The notes under the pieces: generated by a model
What the model was told of the DNA's origin: nothing
What the model saw: only the letters and a program-made list of their open reading frames with translations
Database searches by the model: none
Position numbers and translations under genes: made by a program
Shown: positions 37,401 to 49,400 of the stretch, one piece after another
Layout: every line of letters begins with the position of its first letter
Numbering within the stretch: the stretch's first letter is position 1
Origin: Cheiracanthium punctorium
Taxonomy: Eukaryota; Arthropoda; Arachnida; Araneae; Cheiracanthiidae
DNA length: 64,000 nucleotides
Assembly (NCBI GenBank): GCA_038373885.1
Contig: JAWZYV010019586.1
Location: 372,001-436,000, forward strand
Direction of reading: 5' to 3'

Positions 37401-40400
37401 TTGGCAGTTTATCTCCGAAAGTCTCCAAACTTAGGAGCATTTGGTGTAATTTTTGAGGGAAATACATGACCATCACTGGACCATTAGCTAACTCTTTAGT
37501 AGGATGGTAATGCACTTGAAATGAATGAATAACTGTAAAACTGCCACTGACAGTAATGTATTGGAATTCTTTTGAGTGCTTCTATAGTAGAGCTATGAAT
37601 GATAGACCTACTGTTTTTAGTGGACAGCTTTATCTTGTAATTCTTAATAATATATATGAATTTTGTTTCATTTGAAATACCAGAATATCTCTAAATTATA
37701 CTTTAAAGAGTTACTGCTCATAGAGCGTAATGTATTGGGATTCTTTCAAATACTCCTGTATAAGCTATAAATGATACTATAAATGCTGCTTATACCATTT
37801 TCAATAGGGTACATGGTACTGTAAGTAGGAATACCGTGTATAAGTTTAGTAGTAATCTATGCATATTTACAGCAGTTGTATGGATAGACAGACAGTATGG
37901 ATAGAGTCTGGATAGACAGACTGACAGAGATACATGAAAAGACTATTAAAAGGAGGTGTTTGAATGATATTAGAACAAAAATTAATGAGATTTGTAATTT
38001 GATAATATATTTTGGAATGTGACCTCTTTTTCAAACTCTAAAGGTCATCTGAGACCTAAAAACACAAATTTTTATTTTTTTTTAATTATTTTTCCCAAAT
38101 TAAAGATACCAAAAACAACTTTTTTTATCTATTAGAAGTTACTTATTCCAAAATATCCATTTTTTTTTTTTTCACACCATAGGGTTATATAGATAAAATG
38201 CATGTTGAAAATATCTATCATTTTCTAGGGTTTGACGGATTGATTGGTTTACGAGGTGAGAGGGGTGATGCTGGATTTCCAGGGTTAACTGGAGAACGTG
38301 GTGATGGAGGATTGCCTGGACTATCAACTCCAGGAGATATTGGCCCTGCTGGATTGCCTGTAAACAAATTTTTTTACAATACTCCAATCTTATTATAATT
38401 TACTTTATTTTTACACTATTCATTTACCATAATTCCTGGCTTATAATCTGTCATGGTAGATATTTTGCAGGTGCTCCTTTTCAAGTAGAAGAAAAATAAG
38501 ACAATGGGCAACCTCCAGCCCACGGGCTGAATGTGGCCTGCCCTGGCTTTTGATCTGCCCCGCAGAACATATCAAAACCCCACATAAAACCCATATAAAC
38601 CATTCAAAATCCCGTATAAATCCCAATTATATGGCCTGCCACTTTGCTAGCATTCTAAAATTTGGCCTGCAACTTTCTAAAAGTTACCCATACCTGCTTT
38701 AGATAATCCACAGCAGTAGATTATCTGCCGATAATATGACATGTTTTGACCAAAATGGTTGATTTTTTCTTTCTATGTATAGTAAAACTGCAGTATTAAA
38801 ATTATAATGGGTTTAATGCAAAATATTTTCTTTAAAAATGTATCATTATGAATATGAATTGTCAAATATATTTTTAAAAAATAACAATAATAAGTGAGCG
38901 TTCAATTCATTGATTTGAAATAGTCGTTCAGCCTCCGTATAACCAACTTCTTTGGCCTTACTGTTTAATTTAAAATCAACTGAATTGTTTATGTGCTTTT
39001 TTGATATTATGCTGAGCAATGATTAGAGCTATATCAATCTCCTGCGAATCTCTTCTGTGATGATCGCTACATGTCTTCATATGAAATGGTGATGCCAATA
39101 TCTTTGGCCAGGTTGCCCCATTTCACACACAATTTGTTTCGAACAAACAGACCAATCAGAAGTGATTTTGCTCCCTAACGGATTGCAGTATCGTATGATT
39201 ACTTACAAATGTGGTTTAAGGAGCAAGATCAAACTGGTGTGTGTGCAAAACTAGTGTTATGACCCTCAAAAGTGTCTGTTTTCCCCCGACTTCAGCTCCA
39301 TCTAGTGTTATGAGATTGTTCACAGGCAAATCTTTTCCAAGGTCGAAATCTACTTGAAAAAGTAAAAGGAACTTTTGATTTGTTTTTATATATAAAGTTT
39401 TTAATTGTAAAATTTGAAGGATTCTGAAAAAACTGTTGTAGATAGTAAGCAGTAATGTATAATGTGTACCGGATAAATTTTCATCTTTTTCAGTAAATAA
39501 TCAATGCATTATAAGCCGGAAATTATGGTAATTTCAGTTATTAAAGAAATATTCAGTTTTAGTGGAAATAGATAAAGTTTTCTTATTTGTAAAACTCTGT
39601 TTACAACTACATAGTCTACCCTTTTTTCCCCAATATTATTATTTTTTGTGTGTGTGTGTGTGTGTTTACAATTGTTGCCAATATAAATGTGTGTTTATCT
39701 TGTCTGCAAATTCATAATCACATACTGTCTTCACTTTTGCGTGTCCATAAATTTTGTTGATTTACAGCTGCATGCGCTATTCAACACTTTTAGTTTTTAT
39801 TTGAAGCCAGAGGATGGGAATGATTCCAATTTACTTAAGTGTAAAAAATTTTTATGTTTCTGTTCATTATTGCATCTCTTTTATTTTACCTATAATAATT
39901 TCTAGTGTAAAAAAATTGTACTTAAATATAATTTTAATTTTATAGTCATAATCAATGAAATTAAAGAATCATTTATAAAAAATTAAATTAAAAAATATTT
40001 TTCCTCATCTCTGAAGAAATTTCAAAATGCCTTGTTTTTAACCATTTAGAAATCACTTGTGTGACTATAACATTTGTCTTTACTTATTAATCATACTTAT
40101 TATGATTCATTAATTTTGCAATTCTGAGGAAATGCATCTTATTTAAATTGTATCTTAGAAAGCTAGTACAAATCATAAGCTGAAATTTAAATAATTAAAA
40201 TGTAATTGAATCATTAAAAAAATAAGTTTTTGCAATATTTCATGATTAAAAAATGTTGTTTTTTGAATGTGGAGAGTACTTAGTGTCTGGCAATTAATTT
40301 TATGTTTCATACATATAATCATCTGAAGATTTTGGAAGAAGGGATCTTTTTAAGAACTATCAATATAATATGATTTTTATAAATATAGCATAGATGACTA

Positions 40401-43400
40401 GTTGAAATTATAAGTTTAGTAGACCAGTTGGGGTATAATTTAACTAGATATCTTTAGAGCTGAAATGAGAATAAAGTTATTCTGTCCTGATCTTACAACA
40501 GAACTTTGATGCAGTGGCCAGTGGGGTAGTTTGTAAATCTCAATCCCAAGTTAGAACAGGGATCAGATTGACCTTTTGAAAATCGAAACTTTTCAAAGTG
40601 TAGGTTAGTGAAAGCATAATTTAACTAAAGATTTTCAGCTTTTTGACCATAACAAAGTTATTCCATTACGCTCTTGGTAATCCGGCAGTTGATTAGTCAG
40701 GCACGTTCAATAATTCGGCAATCTTAGGTACATGTCATATTGTCTTCCTATCTGCCAACCACCACAAATGTAAGCAAGGATGCTACTCTTGTGCTTCCCT
40801 CCCTTTTTCATCATTGTTTTCTAGTTTACCTAGTGTATTTTATAGTGTATTTAATAAGTTACTACAATGTTGACCAAATGAAAGCACATGACTTTAAGTT
40901 TGTGTCAAAAACAAGAGATCTTGATAATCCAGCAGTTGTCTGGTCTCATATATATTGGATTATCAGGATTGTACTGTCTTAATAATATTATTCATATAAT
41001 GTTATTCATAATAATATTATTCATATTTTTATAGAATTTTGAGAACTTCAAAATGTTTTATTCGTTGAGAAAACAAAGTTTACTTTGAATATTTTAATTG
41101 ACTTGAATATTAGTAGTATTCTCGTTTAAATACAACTGAAAATAAATTGGTTGAGAGATGACATGTTTCCATATCGATGAAGAAAAGTTTGTCATCAATC
41201 TATGTTATTATGTAAATTGATGGAATTTTATATTCTGTATCATTTGCTGTCTAGGGCTTAGATGGCTTCCCTGGAATACCTGGTTTAAAAGGTGAAAGAG
41301 GTTTACCAGGATTAGGTGGTTTTCCTGGTATAAAAGGAGAACGGGGGCTTGATGGTCTTCCTGGATTAAGTGGATTTCCTGGACCTAAAGGTTTTCCTGG
41401 TAAGTTCAAAATTTCTATGTTAAAAAGGAGAAGGAAAGATATTTCTCAAATTTTTTTGAGAAACAGCCCATGATGCCTTGAAATTAGGTAAATATTATGG
41501 TTCTAAGGTATAATGTGAAATGTGCAACTCATTTAAATTTACCTTTTTGAGAAATCTGAGTACATTTTAACAAAATAAATAAAAATAAAATTCAAGGACC
41601 ATAAGTATTCTCTCTTAGAATCAATATATATATATATATATACATATATAAATATATATACATCTGAAAAAATTAATTAATTTCACTTTAAATTTAAAAA
41701 GTGACAGCTGTCTGAGTAGGGGTTTTCTGTGTTTATTTACGAACAAAATTTTCCCCCTGTTGAATCTTGTGCAGTCAATTTCAAATATAGTGAACCAGAT
41801 AAAGAGTCAACCAACAATAGCATGCACATCCTAAAAATTACAATAATGCTATACAAAAGAGTTAAAAAGTGGACATGATAGATTATTTATTAAAATTTTA
41901 ACATGGCCTGTATAAAATGTCATACAAATAAGTCCTTGATGAATCAGATACTGTTCATTAGTAAATGAAGTTTTAACTTTTCAACTTACATAAATATTTG
42001 AAAAATATATTCCACCCCTTTCATTTGTTTGAAATTGTTCTCAGTTATCTTTATAATGAATTTTTCTAGGCTTACCTGGACAAAAAGGAGACTCATACCA
42101 GTTAGAAAATATCGAAAGAGTTTCTGGTGAAAGAGGCGATATTGGTTTAAAAGGGCTTCGTGGACTAGCTGGAGAAAGAGGACCAATGGGAGATCCTGGT
42201 TTGGATGGCCTTCCTGGCTTACCAGGTAATCCAGGTTTACCAGGTTTCAATGGATTACCAGGATTTCCAGGAAATAAAGGAATGGCTGGAGAACCAGGCT
42301 TCAATGGTACGTAATATATTGCCCATGTTGAAATTTTTTTATAATTGTTTTTATTTAATGAAAAACTTAAGCACAGGAAAAGGTGACCATTATTTACATT
42401 TTGAAAATTTTTTCTAGAATTATATTTTAATCTATAAATTACATCATATCTTTAGCAATGTACTTATAGTATTAAAGCATACTTATAAATAAATAAGTTA
42501 TGTTTTAGTGTAGTAGTAATATTAAGGATGAGATTCAAACACACACTTTCTGTGAGAGCCAAAAATCCACTTAATTTTGTTGCCATTAAACCATACATTT
42601 TAGACTCCTCGGCTCTAAGACTTGTTAGTAAGATAAAGCTATTAATCATTGTATATATATATATGATTTCTAGCTAAAGTTTAAATGTAATTTCATTAAA
42701 TTTAAAATGGTTATCGAATCCAATTTTTTATAAATACTGTACTGTCACTGGAAACCTGTCACCATAGTAAATTACAAAGCTGTAGCTCAATTGAAAGTGA
42801 GTAAAAAATTGATCACAATGTTTGAAGAAATACAACCCCAAAATTGGTCGAGCTCGTTTGCACTCTAACGGAGGCAGAAAGTGCCTGGTTCAAAACCAGG
42901 TTGCGTTCGTCGACCTAACTTTTCAGAGTTTTCCGTGGTTTTCTCCAAAGCTTTGTATAAATACAGGTTAGGATCCCTTAAAAGGTCCCCAAGGAGGGTA
43001 ATCTCTCTCCCTCGGGCAAGATCCCTCTTGCAAATAATTGGCCTTAACACCTCATTTTATTTGAAAAAATAGGACATAGCAGTAAAACTTAATAAAAGTG
43101 TTTAAAAATTAATATAATGCAGAAATGAAATGAATGATAGTTACTCTTACAAGTGCAATACATTTGCTTTATATCTACACCAGGGAAAGTTCTTATAAAA
43201 TAAATGAACATATAAATGCATATATATATACATTTGTTGGTAGGAGATTTTCTCAGTTATGTTCTACTGTAAAGCAGTTGAGTTGAAATTAGAAATTAAT
43301 TGTACATGTGTATTGTCTTGTAAGTTCCAAGAGGTGTTTTCAGCTAAATTAGGCACAAAGAGAAGTCTGAAGTACATTATTATAATTCTCATGATTCATT

Positions 43401-46400
43401 GTATGTAATCAGTTGAATCCCAATAATTTAATATAGTTATGTGTAGCATAAATGCATCCATTTGATTTTGAAAAATATTGCTTCTTAATATAATAGATGG
43501 TTGATGATATTAAAACTACATTAAATTATGCATAATTTATTTTAAATTTTGCTTTTAATCTAGATTTTTATCATCTTTAAAATGAGATTTTCATGAAATT
43601 TGTTGTGTTGGTTATTTGAAACCTGTTGTGGTCATCACATTGAATGCTTCTAATTTTATCATCCAAAAAACACCAAATTTTAGTTTTGCTTGTTGAACTA
43701 AATAAAAAGTAAAATGTCTTTTCCATGAAAAACTGTTTACTATGAATATGCATTTAATTTCATGATTATGGACTAAAATAAGATTCAATAGAACATATTT
43801 GCATTTATTTATTTCACTTAATTCATTCAACTAAATTAAAAATACTTAACATATTGCTTTTCTAAAACCTCTCATGTGCAAGCATCTGATAACTATGAGC
43901 TATACTTGATGCTTTAAGTATGAAATCCATGTATCTAGCTGGTGTAATGTGTTAGTTGTTAATGGCAATATAAACTCTTTCGGGATGATGTATTCATGTA
44001 GCATAGAATAACTGACATATGAAAAGTTTAAGCTTAATAAATCTACTGTTATTTTTAATTGGTTCAATTATTTTGTTTTCTAGGAAAATTATTCTGCTCA
44101 ATTAAAAGTTTTGTGGAAACTTCTCTTACTAGCATAAAAGATGAAAATTACTACTTAACAAATAATACTTTAACCCTCCAAGCGGCTTAGACGTAAAATC
44201 CCGCCAACTTCATTCCAGTTTTCACTGCAATGCATCTATAACTTAAATTATTTATAACAGTCAGGTATCATAAAATATGTTCCGATATTAAAGCTTGCAA
44301 GTAATTTAGGAACTTGTTTTAGATAATTACATATCTGCCAAAGAAAATTTTATTTTTTGTTTAATTTTAAAGCTACATGAAAATTTTACCATTAAAACAA
44401 CTTTACATTATTTGCCCTTTACCAGGACGCTCAGAGGGTTAATGCATGTAATAAAAACCATCACTTAAAATAATGATATCATAAAATTCTTGCAATTTTT
44501 TTTCATTTATTTTATGTATTCAGAAGATAATTGTAAAGTTTGTTTGAGAGAATCTGGATAGGATTTTTCAACTGGAAATTTTTTCTTAATTAATAAGTGT
44601 GGCACTTTCCTTTTTGTAGGTTTAGAAGGGCTAGCAGGTGTGAGGGGTTCTGCTGGTGAAGCTGGTATTCCCGGCCTGCCTGGTAGACCAGCTCCTTCTA
44701 GAGGATACTATTTTACTAGACACAGTCAAACTGCCAATATCCCAGAATGTCCATTCAATGCACCTCCAATGTGGACTGGTTATTCTTTACTTTATCTTCA
44801 AGGTAACAAACGAGCTCACGGACAAGATTTGGGTAAGTTGATTTACATATTTGTGTTTGTATGCATCAATAAATATATATAAGTATGTATAAGTAGGAAA
44901 TATGTACCAGTTTTGGCAAAGTTTAATATACCTTCTCCAATATATGAAACAACTTTAAACAACCACCTCCCTCACAGGGGTTAAATGAATCTTCGATGAA
45001 TCCAATTAAAAATGAAGAAGGGTGACATTATTAATAATATGAATTGGTAGGTTTCGTGGTGCTAATTAACTGAAGAAAAATTGTACCTTTTTTTAGACTA
45101 AGGGCTAAAATCTTACTCACACTAAAAAATGCAATCTTGAACTAAATCTTGAACTAAAATCATGTTAAAGTATCAGATTATTTCAGGAACATACTTTATT
45201 ACGGAGTTCTAACAAGGGTGTAGCAAGGAAAATATTTTGAAAGGGGTATGGGGAGTGTATGAAGTAAGTAAAATAAGTAAAGTGATCCTTCACTTATTTG
45301 TGCTCTTTTCTATGCACATTTTTCACTTGTAAGCATTTTTTTTTTTTTTTTTTTTTTTTTTGCCTTCCCCTGCACCCATATATAAGTGAGAGATCACTGT
45401 AATTTGAATAAATAAATGGAATTTCTGCATGATATAAAGCTTATTTAACCAAACTGAATTTTTTTTTTTTTTTGGGGGGGGGGGGGACTTCTTCTTGCTA
45501 CATCCTTGATATTCCAATATGAATTACATGTTTTACTGTGCTTTAAACTTGTGTCTCTTATCATTTATTGATTATTAGCATGTGTAGAATTTTTAATTTT
45601 CTTTTTAATTCTCAGGTACACCTGGTAGCTGCCTAAAGAGGTTTAGTGTCATGCCTTTTATGTTCTGCAACTTAAACAATGTGTGTAATGTGGCTTCCAG
45701 AAATGATTATAGCTACTGGCTTAGTACACCTGAACCGATGCCAATGTCAATGGCTCCAATTCAGGGTCAAGACATTCCTAGGTATATAAGTAGATGCTCA
45801 GTATGTGAAACTCCAACACAAGTAAGTGAGAGATTGAATTAGTAAATGAATGAAACATTACTATGTAAAGTTATTCAACTATATTTGTTTTGTTAAATGT
45901 GTGTTATTTGCCATTTAAATTCGTATACATTAATACAGAGTTGCAGGAAATTCTCTTAGCTTTTGGTTTCATAGCTTAAAGTCCAGTGTATAAGGAAAGG
46001 TCTAGTAATCAGTCCATATGAGAGGATGTAGCACAAATTTTATTGGTTTTAGAAATATTAACCAACTATAACTCAATTTTTAACAGTCAGCTGATCACCA
46101 AGTCTTTCTTATATGCTGTATTTAACGTACAATAAAATCCTTCCGCAGGCTTAAAAAATTTTTAGAATACTCAAGCAAACCCTTTAACCCTTCAAGCAAA
46201 CACTCAAGTAAACCCTTATGTAGTCTCTTAAAACTTTTATGCAAATTCCACTAGAATCCATTTCTGGAATAATCTCCATCAATCGCAAATCTTGAATGCG
46301 CAATGGTTATGCAGGAAAGCAAGCATTACAAGTCCCTTTAATAAAATCATACCAAATGTCACTTGGCTTAGCGACTTTTTAGCAAAATATTGCCAAATTT

Positions 46401-49400
46401 GTGGCAACAAAAATAAGTCCCCAAATCTAAAGTCAGCAAAGCGATATCACCAATATTTGGCAGCCAACTGCCAAACTCTATGTTAAAACTAGGGGCTGGG
46501 GGAAACCCAAAACTTCCTATCTCATATTCTAGTTAACCAATTTCCATGCAACAAAATACAAAATTTAATTATTTGATGCATAAAATACGAGTTTTAGTCT
46601 AAATTTTACTTCTGAAGGGCAGATTACCCAAAGAATCTGTAACAATAGTATATTGTAGGCAGAGGGAATATATAGAATCATATTTAGATTTTCAGTTGTT
46701 GATAGCGTTCAGTTACTATTCAAACAACTACAATTTCTTCTCTATATAAAAGAAATAGTGATATTTCTGAATTCTACAATTTCCATGGGTGCCCATAAGA
46801 GAAGGCAAGCTGAGGCACTTGCCCCCCCCCCTCCCCCTGGGAGATTTAGCATATTGTATTATGATGTAAACAAATGTGCATCACAAAGCAAAATCAGAAC
46901 TCAAATTGTTACAAGTGTGAAATTTGCCCCCTCTAGAAATTTTTTTGAAGTTTGCCACCTCCCCCCCCCCCCCTAAATAATTTCTATGGGCCCCATGATT
47001 ATTTCTCTGCACGACCTTGTAAAGTTAGTAAAATACTAACTTTATAGTTTTCCCCACTTACTGAATGAGAGTTAACTGAAAGAAATTGAGTATCTTCATA
47101 CTACTTTTTCTGTATAATCGTATTTTCTTATCTGAAGTAAATTCTTTAGATGAGTGATTTTAATATTTTATTGTAATCAAATATTGAACTGAAATTCTTT
47201 GCACAACTTAGTTTAATTGTAAAACTTTCAGCTATACCCCTACCAAAAGCAGTTTTAAAAGCTGGTTTATTTGAGAAAACATTGTTATCTTAAATGGGAA
47301 AGGAATACATTTAACACCCTGAAATTTGAGATACAAGAGCCATGGCTCAACTTATCTGTAAATTTTACATTTTATGTTTCATGCATATTGATTTCACATA
47401 TGCTTAACATTTCTTCATCCTTCCACTTTCACGGAAATGTGAATGCTTAAGTTTATAATGTAATAAAATGAATTACTCTACTTTTAAAAGAATTTTCTGC
47501 TTTTTTTTTTATAATTATTTACTTTTATTTCAGGTGATTGCTATTCACAGTCAGACAATTCAGATCCCAGATTGCCCTGATGGATGGGATGGACTGTGGA
47601 TTGGTTACAGTTTTCTTATGGTAAAATATTTAAATAGATATGCATATGTATACAAAACTGCTGTTATTCAGTTGTAATTACTGTAAAAGTATTATAAAAT
47701 CTGAATCATTTAACTCTATGAGAAGATTTTATATTCTGAAAAATATATTTAAAAATAAAAATAAATCAAGCATTTGTTAATTTTTTATATTTTTGTTATA
47801 GTTTTACATACTGGAGCATGAATTAGGCAATTATTTTGATTTTACATGATATTAATTAATTAAATCAAAGTTTCAGATTATTTAGTCTATATAAGGACTG
47901 TGCCAAATTTGCTAGACTTTTTATAAAAGTGTGTTGTTGTGGAATGAATGATCCTAATTTTAAACACAAATAAATCACTATCTTTTATCTCTTTTAAGAA
48001 TGTATTATGATGAGTCCCTACTTCTTTGAAAATGAATTCTTTATGCAATATATTAATTTCAGTTTATTTAATGTTGCAATTTCCAGTTTACTAGGTTCCA
48101 AAGTTTAAATATTATTTTAGTCATTAGTGCTTATATTAATCATTTATGTTCAGCAGTCTAATTAACTCCCACCACATAAAATGATTCATGGGGCAAAATC
48201 AAACATAAAATATGTTTGAAAACTGCAGCATTAGGAATAAGAATTCTATAAAGAAATATTATTCAGTTTAGTTTCATTTAATGGAAAGAAAAATTATAAT
48301 ACTGTGTAATAAAAAAATAAAGCCATGTGAGGAATTTATACATTATGTATTGCAAAATTTAGCACAGAACTTTTATCTGCTTATTGAGTTTATTAGAAAC
48401 TACCTCTTAGCAACAGCTTAAAAAAAATCACTATTAAATCATATCTAATTGAAAAAGAAAGGTAAAATTGCTTTTTGTGTTTTTGCAGCTTAGGCAAAGA
48501 TGAGTCCCATTCAGTTTTCAACTCAGTTAAACATGTTTTCAGAGCAATTCCCATTGCATTTTTATATATTCTGAAAGGTAAAATACTGTAAAACCTTTCT
48601 AATCAATGAATTTTTTCATGAAATCTCTTAAATATCATGCTATAAAATGTTCACTGCTTTTCAAAGCTGCAGTTTTTAAAAATGAATTTTTATACATTGA
48701 ATATAATGCAAGGTAAGTACAAATGATGGACCTGATTTTAAAAAATCATATTTTTGAAACTACTGTACATATTACAATAAGTTATCCATGAATGTAAAGA
48801 GAAATATACCAAGTTTGTTTCCTGTTACAGTTGTTCCACGTGTATTCCACTCTTATTACGACACACGTACAATCTGTAATCCAGTTCGTTCCATACATTT
48901 TGTAGAACCACTCTAACAATGGTTCATAATGCTGCACGAATGCATTCTTTAAATTCTGGCAGTGTTTTTAACATAAGTAGCACATAAACAAGGTCTTTGA
49001 TGCAACCCAATAAAAAGAAATCACATGGTGTTAGGTCTGGGGAATCTTGGTAACCATCTGATTAAGGGTAAATCTGTATCCTTAAATTGATGATACATTT
49101 GCAGAATGCTCATTGGCCGGTGCTTGTCTTCCATAGCAGTTTCTAAATGCACATTACACCGAAATAACTGAAAAAACATGTACATACTCTAATATGCAAA
49201 AACTCTTCTCTGTCATTGTCGCCATGTTTGGGAGTTCAATCATAGCAATCTTAAATTTGCTGCCATTGGTGGAAAAAAAACTTGGTATATTTCTCTTTAC
49301 TTTCAGGTGTCACTTATTCTAATATTTGCCGTAGTTTCAAAAATATGATTTCTTAAAATAAGGTCCATCATTTGTACTCACTCTGTATACTGATTAAGTA

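Larger units (their letters stand above)
34963..38228. other. Intron 17
   Basis: Contains the TIR element 35310-36584, a C run followed by an A run at about 36709-36737, and two diverged copies of the 147-bp satellite at about 37490-37800. Confidence 0.6.
38360..41254. other. Intron 18
   Basis: AT-rich. It has possible MITEs at about 38502-38695 and 40676-40976, a TG microsatellite at about 39648-39665, and nothing else recognised. Confidence 0.6.
42307..44619. other. Intron 20
   Basis: Holds a tRNA-derived SINE-like repeat (42840-43072) and a piggyBac-type MITE (44174-44438). The rest is AT-rich. Confidence 0.6.
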
